From Monarcha castaneiventris obscurior (lineage: Eukaryota; Chordata; Aves; Passeriformes; Monarchidae), in NCBI GenBank assembly GCA_026261815.1, contig JAMPIT010000566.1, positions 24,639,001-24,703,000 of the forward strand: a stretch of DNA of 64,000 bases, read 5' to 3'. The notes beneath the pieces were generated by a model. It was not told where the DNA came from and searched no databases. It was given only the letters and a program-made list of their open reading frames with translations. Shown here piece after piece: positions 27,001-39,811 of the stretch (position 1 is its first letter; each line of letters starts with the position of its first letter). A program made the position numbers and the translations under genes.

Positions 27001-28720
27001 TTGCTGTTAGATTACCCTGTCCCCTTGTCAATTATATTAATATTGTCAAAAATAATGCCAAGACTGTATAATTTTTGTTCTTGCCAGCTGAAGAGACTAT
27101 AATGGGCATTGTATTTATGTGTTTTCCATATCTTCTGAAATAAACTAGTCTATCTTTTTAGACAAGCAGCTTTTCTTGGGGTTTTTTGAGTGTTATTTAT
27201 TTTAAAAGTATAAAGTATATAACTAAGGAAAGCCAGAAATATTTCACAGCTAATATAAAATAGGAAGATGGATAATTTATTTCCACTGTTGGTTTCCAAA
27301 TAATATTTTTTTACAGTTTTAAAGACATTCTTCACATTGTAATCTGAAAAAAACAGTCCAAGGCATAAGCAAAAGACTAGCTGAATATTACATTGATAAT
27401 GAATATATTACTTGAGTTCCTACTCTAAAAGCAAAGCAGGCAAAAGATTACCACTTTAGAGAAAACTAATCAGTCTAATACTAAATATGAATTGGTACCA
27501 GAATCTGAAACGAGAGAAAGAGACCAAAGATCATTCAGTTGGTTTCCCTGCAACTGTGAGATTATCCACTCTATATTTTTGCCAGTGCTAGAGACTTCTC
27601 ACTTTTAAGGGTCTTTTCTCTTTTTCACAGCCTAATAAAATGAGGGCATTTCTAGCAATAGCCATTTTAAGTGTTTTATTTATAGTATCAGTCCATTAGT
27701 GTTAACTACAAAATGTACAGTAACCGCAAGAAACCGTTTCTCTTGGGTATCTATAGCCATATTAATGGGTATGCTAATGTTCTCCCATTCCGATTTTCCT
27801 CCACTCTGTGTATCATCTTAGCCATGGCTTAATCAAGCAGTAGTTTATGTATTTATGTTTATGCCTCAGTCCACCCAATCTTTTAATCAGTTTTGTGGCT
27901 CTTCCAAATTCCCTTCAGATTGGCAGCATTTTTCTTGCTAAGTGATTGTTGGCCAGAATTGACTTGAGTTTTCCAGAAGGATTCACCGCAGTTCCTTTGG
28001 AAAAAGGATGCCTCTAAATAGAGCGTCCAAAGTAGTATTCAGAATAATCCCATCATTACAGCAATGAAGTGTTCATCACTACACCTTCCACTCCGTGGTT
28101 TGGGGGTTTTTTCAATATTACCACTTTCTGTGTTTCTCCTGCACATTGAGATGTATGTCTCAAATTATTATTACCTACAGTGCAATCAGTCGTTTTTTCC
28201 CAAGACAAATCTCACATTATTTCCATATCATGCCAACATTTTCAGGGTATATCTGGTTCTTTCATTATTTTTCTGTTTTGGCAGTTGGCATTTCTAAGAA
28301 TAGTAGTGGTAGATGATGGGCTTGTACCATCTCTGAGGGCTTTGCAGGAGTGCACTGACTCAGAAAGCAAGGAAATGTTCACACCACCCTGGATAATCTG
28401 ACCAGCTATTTAACAGAATTGCTGTATCTGCTTCTGCTCATGGGAATGAGAACTTCTGGAACAAGGTAAACATGCAGGGACTGTAGTTTGTCCTGCTGAT
28501 TTTCAGGGAAATGTTCTTGTACCTCTCTCTCCATGTGCTTACAAGCCCCTGTAAAGGACATCGGTGTTCTCTTCTTTACTTCTGTCATGATCCCTGCTAA
28601 AGATAAAAAGTGGGGACCCATCTCTGAACCCACTGAAAGCTGAACCATCTGTGTGACAGGGAACATGCCAACTGCGTAACATTCACCATGACAGATTTTG
28701 TGGAAAAATAACACTTTGGT
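24035..28720. other. Intergenic DNA, no gene recognised
   Basis: Mostly AT-rich. A nested direct repeat of CTTCCAAATGTA occurs at 24823-24834 and 24839-24850, flanked by GTAGCTGC on both sides. A more balanced patch at about 26320-26940 has overlapping frames of about 110 codons on both strands, but none resembles a known protein. The stretch 28400-28720 could hold a 5' extension of the LINE fragment that follows, but I could not read one. Confidence 0.5.
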
Positions 28721-29265
28721 TGGGGAGCCATCAGCCAGCACATCAGATATGCCAGATTCCCAACCAAGTTCCTAAAGATGTCAATCATGCAGAGATGTTT
28801 TCTGACAGAAGAACACAGTGACTAGGACAAATTCTACAATTGCCTCAAAAGTGTGATTGACAGAATACCGAAACACAACTTACACTTTGTGATGGGTGAC
28901 ATTAATGCCAAAGTAGATGCGACAAGAATGGAATGAGCAGCAGGGAGGCCTGGCAGAGGGACGTTATCAACCCAAATCCAAGGGATCTTGATGTTGTGTT
29001 TTGTGTCTTACTGTGTTCTCTTAAGTAACCTCTTCCTTCTAAAGTGCAAATATACAACGAACATGAAATTTGCCACACAGCAAGAAAATCCAAGGATACT
29101 GCAAACCTCTGTTCTTTTCATCTTTCAAACAGACCAACCACATCCATATCAATTTAAGATTCAAACAAACTATGCAAGAAGCAGTGACTTACGAAGCATT
29201 CAAAACCAAAACAAGTGCACTTGAAACCCATCAGTCAAGAAAAATATGCCCTACAGAGAAAACAA
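28721..29265 (+). pseudogene. Broken LINE endonuclease (APE-type) fragment, RTE-like
   Basis: One plus frame from about 28727 reads RYARFPTKF, then EEHSD-stop-DKFYNCLKSVIDRIPKHN, then FVMGDINAKV (28892-28915). This order matches the apurinic/apyrimidinic-type endonuclease domain of non-LTR retrotransposons: a beta strand before a YAPT-like site, then a helix of D-FY-LQ type, then the GD-NAKVG block that carries catalytic Asp and Asn. Stops at 28823-28825 and 28934-28936 break the frame. A second piece in another frame (about 29145-29215) reads LRFKQTMQEAVTYEAFKTKTSA, which resembles the linker between endonuclease and reverse transcriptase. The wording is closest to RTE-like elements, also seen in craniofacial-development-protein-2-like retrocopies, rather than to CR1. 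It is a dead fragment with at least two stops and one frameshift. Clade assignment is tentative; the endonuclease call is firm. Confidence 0.72.
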
Positions 29266-29490
29266 TGATTTGCTTTTCTAGGCAAGCTGCTACTAGCCAC
29301 AGAAGAGCTCAAGAAAGAATTAAAATCAAATATACAGCACTGAACTTGCTGGATTTACCAGTTTATTAGAATAGAGATGTATAGAAAAAAACCAGGTCAA
29401 CATGACACTGCAAGAGAGAATGATCTGCTGTGGCATTAGAGAAGAAACTAGGCATCTCTGAAAAGCACTGTCTGTTTTATATTACTGGCC

Positions 29491-29543
29491 AAAGGAAGGA
29501 AGGAAGGAAGGAAGGAAGGAAGGAAGGAAGGAAGGAAGGAAAG

Positions 29544-29626
<83 letters not shown>

Positions 29627-29697
29627 GCAAGAAAGAAAAAGAAAAAGAAAGCAAGAAAGCAAGAAAGGAAGGAAAGAAAGAAAGAAAGAAAGAGAAA
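29491..29697 (+). repeat. Tetranucleotide microsatellite (GGAA)12 then (GAAA)20
   Basis: (GGAA)12 spans 29494-29541 and (GAAA)20 spans 29545-29624. An imperfect GAAA/GCAAGAAA/GGAA tail runs to about 29697. The first 137 bases (29491-29627) contain no pyrimidine. The lysine/arginine-rich frame on the plus strand and the serine/phenylalanine-rich frames on the minus strand are artefacts of this repeat. Length is likely to vary between individuals. Confidence 0.97.
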
Positions 29698-32600
29698 TGG
29701 TTTACAGTACAGTGGAGTTAGTCTCTATTCAGACAGACAACTCTCCCTGATGTGCTTGTGTTCGTTCTTGCTCAGCTCAGTGTTATACAACCAGCAAAGA
29801 AAAATGTGTGCCAATGGTAAGTGAATGTTAGCTGTCACTGCAATCTGAACTACATGAATGAACCACATATGCCTTTTCAAAGAACAGATGAGGTTTCACC
29901 TATCTCACCCAAGGACCTTTACCAGCTACTGGCCTAAGCAAAAAGGTGTAAGGAACTCATTCTAGCACATCCAGACATGGAGGTAATGCCTCGGGTTCAC
30001 AGCCACAGCCAAAAGGCTGTCTCTCTTTTTATGTACTATACAGGTCTTTTGCCTTATATTATACAAGCTTCAATATAAATATTTGCTTGTATCACATCAG
30101 CTTACTGGGGAATGTTATGTAAAAAAATTCATGTTGATGTGTCTAAAACAAAGAAGTACATTAGTTCTCACATGATGGGATACTTCATACTTGTTCAACT
30201 AGTGGTGTAAGCTGCTGAAGGGCTATGGATGCAGAAATGTCTGTTACAGATGCCAGCTGGCAGGGCATTGAGTGACTGTCAACTTTCAGCAACATGAAAA
30301 GCCATCAGACAGCTCTCTAAACAGTGCTATTGGATCACTTTCCTTAAACATTTCCAATACAAAATTTCTTCCCTTCATAATGATTTCAAATTATTATCCC
30401 TTTGGGAATAACAATGCAGACATTTAAAGCTTGAGCTGGTTTTCCTCCCATGGAATACAATCTCTGTGTGTGCATGCATGCAGACATGTTCAGCTATTTT
30501 CGTACAGTTATCACTGCCTGCCCAAGGACATTCTAAACTTCGGCTGGTTTCAATCAAATTTGCTAGAGATTACAGATGTTAGAGCTACCTTGTATGGAGC
30601 TACCTTGTAAGGAAACAGAAATAAAGAAGAATGATTCCTGCTCTCTGTGAAGTCTCCTATGGGAGCTCAGCAACTAATGGACACTAAGCAATCTGCTCCT
30701 CAGTTAAGATTTCTATTCTGGGTAAGTTTTCATGTTTTTTATAAGGCACAGACCACAAATCTCAAACTTCTGTACATTTTGAGTTTTTGTCACATCTCTC
30801 CTGTTTGGATTCTCTGATATTCATAAAGAATGTTTGTAAACTGCATGTATAATTAAATTAAAACAAATTATCAAGAAAACACACATGGGAAAGAAATGCT
30901 CCAGTTTTCAAGGAACAATTTCTTTCTGTTAGACAACATTACTTTTCAACTAAAACCACTTAAAAGAATAGTAAAGGAAGATGATGAAACTGAAAAATGG
31001 TTACAGGCTAACACAACATTCTCAGCTGGAAAGCCATACCATGTAGACCTCCCTAGTCTCAGACACTGTTTCAGACTTTGTTAGGGAAATGCTCCTTAAG
31101 CATTCAAGCCCCTCCCTCTTATGTCTTATACCCTCTTTATCTTCACATAAAGATTTCTCCTCTGGTATTAATAAAAAGGTCTCCTGTGAAAATATTTCTC
31201 CTGCAAAAATTCTGGTCTGTGTTCAGTCATTAATAGGATTAATATTACCCAGTCTGAGCCACTCCACTGGAGAGCCAGCACCAGTTCAGTCAGCAGAGTC
31301 TGAAGTCTCTGTCGTAAGAGTTTGAGCAACTCCCAGTCAAAGGTTCCTGTATGTCTACATTGAGTCATGAGTCCAATTTAACTACAACAAAATTTAAATT
31401 TTTTAATTAAGTTCAGTTAGTCATGGCAAGATGACAAAACTTTACTGGTACTCACTTCTTAAGAATCTACACTGGGTTCCACCTCTGGTTTTAAGCATCT
31501 TAACTTCCAGTGCAATCCAAACCATGGTTTCCTGACTGCCTGTGCAGAAATTTATCTGACTCTTGGGCTTGCTTTCAGCTTTTTCCTTCAACAAGGAACT
31601 GTGGGCATTATGGAAAAGGTGACACCTTGTGTCAGGGTCTGAACCTGACAAGATGGTATGGATTCAGGCTGCACTACAGGCTAGGTTCCCTGCTCCAAAG
31701 CAAAGCACGCAGGCATCAGGATGAAATGAATGCTAAAATCCCCCTAAAGTAGCACCCTCTCCCACACAGTGTAAAAGCAGTCAGTTTCAAGCAGCAGTGT
31801 GTCATGCAACATGAAGAAGGCTGGTAGGAATTAGCTTTATGTCTCATTCATTTCAGTCCTGAATTATTTTTCACAGTTGTTATTTACAGTCTAAGCCTGT
31901 AAAATTTGAGCCAGCAATATAATTATGAAATAAAGATTAATTATAGAAAATTTCAAGAGGAAAAAGCATCTTTCTTTTTTCTTCAGAGGAAATTGCTAAA
32001 AGCAACTATCTCAAACCCCATCTTTTCACAAGCTATTATAAAGGAGAAGGCTCCAAGCTGCAGTGGCCTTACTCATGCACAGACCAGAGGATTTACATTA
32101 GCTAACATGTTTTCCTTTATTGACTGTGTTTACAGAAGGGGCAGCTGTCAGTTCTGAATTGGTTTCCCTCAGACTTTTCCAGTGTTCTGAGAAACCACTG
32201 CAGTCTCAGATGTGGGCTAGCTCAGAGAAATTTACGTTTACAGGGAAAACCCATCTGCCATCAGCTGGGTGGAAAGGTTGGAGAGTCTGTTATGCTATAC
32301 ACTGCTGAGGCAGGTGGAAGACCTCCCAGAACCAATCACCTCTCTCCTCCCAGAACTCAAAAAGCAATGCCACGTGCAGCCTGCCCAGTTCTGTGTATGG
32401 TACCAACTACACAGTTTCCCCTGACTGCCTCACACAGCTCCTGCTGCTCCTGAGCATGTTTTGTTTCAGGGCCAAATCCCAGAATGGACTATGTGACAAA
32501 TGTGCAGGAATATTTTAACAATGAAAATCCTCAGAGTTAACAGGGAAGTCAGAGAGGACAGAGTGAGCTCAACTGATACCCTGAAAAGAGTTTGTTTGCT

Positions 32601-34689
32601 CCTTTCAATATTACTATATTGAAATTACTATAAGCACAAAACCAGAGGGCATTTATAGAAACTTAGTCTGTACAATTCTAAATTACAAATTACTTTATGA
32701 GCAATTATGCTTTAGAAAAGGCTTTCAAAAAGACATTGAGGTTTTCAATGTGTGTGTACTATAATTTCCCTGAATATTGAAAAGCTGGCAGTGTTGACAT
32801 TAATCTGCACAGTGTGAACTTACAGGCTCAGTCCATTGCAATAGGAAGGGGAAAGGAGGGTAAATCATTGAGTATCTTGTTTTAATCTCTTAAAACATGA
32901 GTGCTTAAAATTGAATCCTATCATATCAGCACTTACAAAGAGCATTTCCATAACTGAAGGATATCTGATGGTATCTGTGATAACAATACTCTAAAAATTG
33001 ACGAACCAGAATAGCCTCTAATAGGTAGATACTGAACTGACATTTTGCCCTATCTTCAGGATTTTGTGGACCGTAAAGTACTGACACACGACACATGGTA
33101 AAAAAATAAGTACTCTTTTTGGATTATTACATGCACATTTTGAAAACTGAGTAAGTAAAAAATGGTTTTGGGGAACTTGTTTATACGGAAGATCTCCACA
33201 TCGCCTGGGATCTCCATTTTAGGAGACACCTGCTTTCATGGTTACCCTGCACTAAAGCTAAGTGTGTAAACTAATCACTTCCTATTTATTAATTTATGTG
33301 TTGATGCAAGTAACTACTCCCTAAGGTACTTATCTTTGTCCTGAATCTACTCACTCTGAAGTCAGTATTTAAATTTCTACTCACTTCAAAGAAAGAAGAA
33401 TTAGAGTAATAATGAGGGCTTTGGCAAATACATGAAAACTATAAGGTATCTGTTGGTGGTTAACTATCTAAAGCAGACACAGAAAGAAAAGGGTCATGGA
33501 AACACAGAAGAGAAGCTATAAAAATTAAGTATTTGCTTCTTTCCTATCACTTCAATTCCCTCTGACTGCACAAATGTAAAATGCAATTCTGATTCAGTAT
33601 AAAATAATAAGCAATAGAGGAAAGTGTTGACGTGTCAGACTCTCAGCTGGTTTAAACCAGCAGAGCAATCTGTATCAGCTGAGAGCCCAAACCCATGAGA
33701 TTGTTAAATGATTGTTAATTATTACAAGAAAAAAGCTCCTTTCATGGAGTTTTCCCTATTCACCCCCAAGAAAATTCACATAATGGTTAATTCCATGCTG
33801 TCAGTTTCAGAAAATTTTTAGACTTTAATGTAACACCAGAACAAGAGAATAATCTTTTAGCATTTTATTTATTAATAAATTTATTTATTTATAAGGAGTG
33901 GGAAGAAGACAAAATAGCTTCTTTGCACATGTAAAGATAAATGATGAGAAAAGCATTTTTGAATGCATAAAGACAAGTTATTGAGCGGCTGCAGATGATG
34001 CCTCTGTAATGATATAAAAGAGAACCTAGTTACAAATGGTCTGTAAAACTAAATCTCCAAATGAGATAAAACAAAAAAATAGTTAAAATACGTAAGGAAG
34101 TTAAAGGTATATAAAGGAAAACCTACAGGACTTTTACTAAATCAGCAAATCAGTATTAATTAACCAAAACAAGTAATGAAGAATACTGACATGCCAGTCT
34201 GCTGATAAAACATTTGTATAGTATTAGTTTAGTTTAAGATCTTTATATAGAATGCAATAGCAGTAGTTTATATCTTACATTCATATAATTCAGACACATT
34301 GGTGTATTTCTCATTTCAAATCAGTTATTTTCTGTGTTCTGCTTTGTTTCCACCAACCTGATCTTAATTGTAATGATGCTGAAGAAGAATACAGCCTAAG
34401 TTTCCAGAGGTGATGCTGAAGATAAGCAGCAATAATGTATGGATCAATCAAGAACAGAGAACCAGAGGAGTTAAAGAGAACTTGAGTAGAGTTTAATAGC
34501 TAACATGTCACTGAAATTTATACTAGAAGCCATTAAATGTGTCATAAATGCAGACACATATGTACTTAAAGAATGGTTATGAGACCAGAGGGGAAAATAA
34601 CATAAGGGTGAGTAACAATTTGTTTTAAAGGGAGCCTGCTCTGCCACAACATCTAGTTCTCCATTAGAACTTGCTTTAACCAGGAGGAA
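29698..34689. other. Intergenic DNA, no gene recognised
   Basis: AT-rich sequence without a recognisable gene. It contains a 15-bp tandem duplication at 30582-30611 (GAGCTACCTTGTATG then GAGCTACCTTGTAAG) and a small palindromic repeat at 33640-33685 described separately. Open frames stay below 85 codons. Confidence 0.5.
33636..33695. repeat. Nested palindrome, possible old MITE-like repeat
   Basis: An inverted repeat CTCTCAGCTG (33640-33649) / CAGCTGAGAG (33676-33685) encloses a perfect 16-bp palindrome GCTGGTTTAAACCAGC (33646-33661). The whole resembles a shortened form of the palindromic repeat common in sauropsids that begins 'ctcagctggtgtaaatcagc' and ends 'gatttacaccagctgagg'. That family link is from memory. 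The structure itself is directly visible. Confidence 0.5.
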
Positions 34690-35070
34690 AGATGTACACC
34701 AGGGGAATGAAATTTGTTGATGATACACACCAGGAAGGGGAAATCAAAAAAAAAAAAAAAAAAAAAAAGAAGTAAATGAAGTCAAGATGACTCTTAACAG
34801 ACCATGCCCAAAGGAAGGTAAGTGCCTTAGGCAATTAATGCAGAGAAATGAAAGATAATGAGATGAGGGACACAAACTAGGAGAAAGTGCTAATGCCCTG
34901 TGTAATCATGTGGTACAAAATAGTGACTAGAAGCAGGATCTGGAGACAGACTGAGCTCAAAAAGCTTCAGGACAGTGGTTAACAGTAATATAAAATGTTA
35001 GTATTTTGGTTCAGAGAGGTTAACAATAACATCATAGATGAAGTTACTCCAGCTCTTGCATGAGGGATTT
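34690..35070 (+). pseudogene. Decayed LINE reverse-transcriptase/3' fragment
   Basis: At 34707-34727 the plus strand encodes MKFVDDT, which resembles the K-F-ADDT catalytic block of CR1/L3-clade reverse transcriptases, where the two aspartates bind metal. The nucleotides agree as well ('atgaaatttgttgatgatac' against the usual attaaatttgcagatgatac). A 23-base A-run interrupts the sequence at 34746-34768. After it, 'aatgcagagaaatgaaagat' and 'gacagtggttaacagtaata' resemble the later 'gaaatgcaaagtcatgca' and 'gcagtggttaagaa' segments of such LINEs. No open frame survives. This is an old, partial copy and its limits are uncertain. Confidence 0.45.
34746..34768 (+). repeat. Poly(A) tract of 23
   Basis: An uninterrupted A-run inside the LINE-like fragment. 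It is probably a local expansion rather than a retrotransposon tail, since LINE-like sequence appears to continue after it. Confidence 0.8.
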
Positions 35071-38000
35071 ATGAATGAAGCTGCATTTGCAGTACTATGA
35101 GTTCTCTGTCCCTTGTAAAAATAGCAGAGGAAAGGAGACTGGACAATACAATTAGGTAGACAGCAAACTTAATTATTCATAAAGGTCAGAGAACAAAACA
35201 AAACTGCCTGCAGTCTTTGCAGAGGTGAAAGAAAATGGTTCTTACTGAGAAATTTGTGGTCTGGAAAATTGTAGTGGTAACAGAAGAAATTGCACTACTA
35301 ATTGATCTACTAATAGAACAGTAAAAACATGGTTGGAAACAATCAAAATGAAACAGAAAAAAAAATACAGAGTGGAGTGTAGTTAGTAAATGGAGTATGT
35401 TGTCCAAGTTGACAGCTGAAGCAATAGGAATTGACATTTCTTTCCTGTCTAACTTTAGGTAGCTAATATTTTTAGAAGGACTGAATGCTAGGTGGACTAC
35501 CTCATACTCTATAAATATTCCTTTCTCTCAGCACTAAATAAATATGGAGCCCACATATACGAATGCATGTAACTCAGGAAAGTTTGTCAGTTGCCTAAAT
35601 TTAATCATAAATGTAGGTTTCAAGAAGTATTTAAGTACTGGGGCCAGGATTTCAATGTTAGGCAAGTGTCTGTCATGAGAGTCATGATCCTGAAGTCACA
35701 GACTGAGCTGACTCTTGGCTTTGGAAGCACCTGAATCCTGCTGACATCATCTTTTAAACTTCCAATTTCCCTTTAATTGTGCCACATGTACTTGGGTTCT
35801 ATAAAACTGCGTATCATGACCATGTTTAACTGCGACTGGAGTCCAGGAACAAAATCTTTGAGATGCACTTACATGACCACACTCCCTACTGAGTGTAGTT
35901 ACATCCATTTCTTTCTTTTGTAACATGGTTACTTTCCTCTTCTTGCTTCACAGCTGTCCAGCTAGAAAACCTACACATATAGAAGATGGAGAGCTAGTGC
36001 TCTCTTCTTGAGAGGATGCAAATTAACACCTCCCACATGTCCTAACCATGCGCTTCTAAGTTCTCATTCTGAGGAAGTTCATCACTGTTCAGAAGAGGGC
36101 TCCAGGATTTAAAATATCCATGTTCTTTAGAGATAGGATTAATAGTGCTTCCAGTCTCTAGAAATTATATATGTTACTCAAAGTCATTTCCATTTAACCT
36201 AGGAGGGAAAGGCCTAGGAGAATCAATCAGAACTCAAATCCTCTTCTGCTCAGATGATGGCTAGACAGCAGTCCTTCTCCCTTTTAGTCCCTTCTAGTTA
36301 ATTTTTCATTCCTTTGTTAATAAGGTCACAAATTAGGCCTGAGTGATAGTAACTGTCCTATGTACCCATGCTTAGAATAAATCCTCAGGAGGAGATTCAA
36401 ATTCACCAAAATCATGTCTAATTTCTGCATCAATTTTCAAAGTCATCTAATAATGATATGAAAATCTTATCACAGTGGCTCTGCCATCCAGGTTTAAAAG
36501 GCAAAAAATGAACCTGTAAGGAAATGACTCTGCAAGCCTACCTTTAGCAGGGGTGGATTGTGAATGCCCAGTGAATGGAAGGGTTTGCTTGTGTGTCACA
36601 TTGAGCAACACTTGGTAAAATGAGAGATTTATCTCATCTGCTGTGCTTTCATACTGGCTCTATGCTGACCTCAGGTAGCTTATTTGTGTCTCTCCTGAGC
36701 TATCATACAGTCCCCTGGTGGAGGCCCAAATAACCCAGCTCAATATAGTGGATCTGAGAGGTCTTGCAGATCCAAGACCTCCTGAACTCTCTTTATAGAT
36801 TTATCTCTGACCCCATCAGAAAATGTCTGTTTATGTGAGTCCATGCACGTGTGTGTATCTGTACTTCTGTAAGCTGAGGGCATGTGTGCATTCTGTCTCA
36901 CCTTTCATCTAGTCCCTGCTTCATTTCTTCTGTTTTTAGTTTGAAAGCCTAAGGATTACTGGAGTGGTGTTACTTCAGTGCTTTTTGTCATCCTTTCAGC
37001 CTGCAGCCTGGACATATTGGTACAGCTGCTCCTTTTTCACAGGCTAGGAAGGACCGTATGCTTGATATCAACACATCCCTAGCATAACAGGTGGCAGATG
37101 TATTTTTGTTGCTAATAAATTCCCACTTAGGTTTTAAATTGCCTGAGCTCCAACTCTCTTTATAGCAATAATACATGAGAATTCCAGCCTCTGCTTTCTG
37201 GAAATCAAAATAGCACGAACTGGTTCCATTTGTGTTTGCTGATTTTATCAATATGATGTTTTCTGCTCGTGCCTGCATCATTATATGAGTAACTTTCGAG
37301 GTTATGACTGGTTTTCATACATTTGTCACTTACTTTCAGATGACTCTGTATTTACACCATTATAATATAATTACAGTATTACAATACAATAATATGCACC
37401 ATAAGCACAGGATGCTCAAATGGATTAGCTTCTTAATCAATTCAGTAAAATCTTGACAATGAAAAGAGGTAATATTTTAGTATCTACAGACCAGAATCAT
37501 GAGACCATGCAAGCATATGCTCCCACCAAAATCGGTGGGAGCAAAGTCCCTTCTATAACTTTGTTAATAAAAACTTAAATTCCACTGAGCTTTTATCTTG
37601 TGACTGATTTTTTAAAAGCCTTTAAACTTAGGGTGCAACAGTTTGGCATTTTTTTCCCAGACACTCTTTTGGTATGAGCTACAGAGATTGAAAAACTCTT
37701 CAAATTACAGATCATAGCAACAACAAATGAAGGGAGAAGCCATATAACCAACAATATTGCCAAAATATATTCAAACTGATTGATTTTACATTCCCAAAAG
37801 CTGTTTCTTTAGAAGATACTGCTGAATTGAGCCTTCAAGTCAAATAATTAACTTTTACATGGAAGAATATGAGAAGTACTGATTTATCAATTTTCAAGTG
37901 AAATTACTTCCTCTACCTTTTAACAGCTTCAGAATTTTCCTCCTTCTTGTAGCCTTCATAACAGCTAGCAGAATTTGTTATGGTTTTTTCATATATTTGC

Positions 38001-39811
38001 ACTTTATGTGTTTTTATTACTGTGTCTATTTTCTAAGCGTTGCTACATCTAGAGGCAGAAAGTGTTGCCTCTATGACAAGCAAGGTTGTAATATACACAA
38101 ACTTCATCACGATCTGTGAAAATAACTGATCAAGTGAATCTTAACACATGCTTTAACTCTGTAAATGCTTTATATAAAAATTTTGAAGTCTGGATGCCAG
38201 TCTTCACAGACACACACGAGCAGTAGTGGCTGAATTAAGGAGTCAGGTAGATGAAAATGTTTATATAAAGAGGGAGATTCTTGTAGTGTTTTTGAGAGGG
38301 AAAGAAGTATGTGATCCCATGAGAGTTTAGGTTCAGGAACTTGAATCTGTGAGGATTATTGCACACAGCTCACCCCACATGATCCCCCTCCTGCAGATAG
38401 AGGTTTGCCTAGAGGGAATCCCCCTGTCAAGCCTTTCCTCTTCTCACAGGCACTGAAATGCTTCCCTCAGGGAAGCACCTTTTGTTTCAGCACGTAGGGA
38501 TGTAAAACCAAAAATCCAGTGCTTTGCTATTGTGGTAAAACATCAACCCCCAGTCCACCTGTCATGAAATTTGGGTGCCCTCTTTCATCTGAAGGGAATG
38601 AGGAGCATTCACTTTGCAGTTTGAAAGCCTGGAGCATAAAGAGGCAGTTTGGGGTCAATGAGTGACAGCAGCTGATCAGAGCATAAATATCAGAATACCA
38701 GGAAAATGAAAGTGTTGACAATAAAATCTATTGCTTTTTATCATACATTATTATTACTACATTCTGATGTATTAGAGATCAAAAACCAGGTAATTGCATT
38801 TTGAATTTTTCCTGATTATACTCAGGTTACACTTGAAGTTTATGTCATCTGCTTTTCTTCAGCAATTTTGCTGCCTCTTGAAATTCATTAGTATGACACA
38901 AGTCTACTTTGGACTATCGTTTGAGACCTATGTTCTAGCAGAAAAAAATGTTCTAAAGCTTTTAAACATACTATTTTCTCTTTGGGCTGCCATCAACAGA
39001 ACATTTATTTGAACAGGTCAAAGAAGAGAGGTGCTCAAACATTTGAACTTGATGCCTGAATTTAAATTTAGTTTAGTTTGCTGCAAGCACTAAATTAAAA
39101 ACAAGAGTTTCCAGGGGTTTTGAGCATGTCAAGATGGTTTGTTCCATTGTGGGGAAAAGTGTTTTTAAACTAGTATTGTCAATATACTGGTATTTAAACC
39201 AGTACACAAGATTTTTGCAATACAAAACCACTGAGAACTTCCTCTTAGGATCAAGGTCTCAGCATGCTGAGTACAGTAAAAGCATTTCTGAGAATATGAT
39301 GGTCATAAGAATTTAATGTCTAAAGATACAGGTAACACAAAGGCTGAGGAATAAAGCTGATTTAGTATGGTTTCTGTGTATGAGCACATTTGTCCAAGTA
39401 TATACACAGGAGCAGCAATCATTATATGATTACTTATCTCATAACAAAATGACATTGTGGTACCTATGGGTCCTGAGGAAAGACAGAAAATATGTTTGAG
39501 AAATGGGAAGAATTCCACACATATAAGAGGAAATAAGCTTTGTATAAATGAGATGACGAACAGGAGGACACAGAACAGAAAGCATAGAAAACCCAAATAA
39601 AAGATAGTGAGAACAGTATATGAATACATAAACACACACCTTTTTAATAAATATACACTCCCAGATACACACTTGAAAATGTGTAATAGACAATTACAGA
39701 AGTTGCTAGTATATTGCAGATACTGAAAATCTCCAGCAGTGTAGTCACAGACCACAGGCTGAGGCAGACATTTACTACACTTCACTGTGGATCCAAATGA
39801 AGCATGACTGG
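35071..39811. other. Intergenic DNA, no gene recognised
   Basis: AT-rich DNA with several short hairpins: 37518-37543, 38459-38477 (TGCTTCCC/GGGAAGCA with a 3-base loop) and 39185-39204 (TACTGGT/ACCAGTA). The minus strand has the longest frame in the window, 182 codons at 39303-39851. Its first codons lie inside the CR1 tail and its sequence is Phe/Leu/Ile/Cys-rich, as expected from T-rich DNA, so it is not called as a gene. Confidence 0.5.
37518..37543. repeat. Perfect 10-bp stem hairpin
   Basis: TGCTCCCACC (37518-37527) pairs perfectly with GGTGGGAGCA (37534-37543) around the 6-base loop AAAATC. The arms are GC-rich inside AT-rich DNA. It is too short for a microRNA precursor, and there is no following T-run or other sign of function. 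Confidence 0.7.

Noticed and set aside
28406..28741. 111-codon minus-strand frame upstream of the LINE endonuclease relic
   Set aside because: No resemblance to the 5' part of a LINE or to any protein family. The endonuclease signal is on the plus strand.
29430..29750. Lys/Arg/Glu-rich 106-codon frame and Ser/Phe/Leu frames on the other strand
   Set aside because: Direct translations of the GGAA/GAAA microsatellite.
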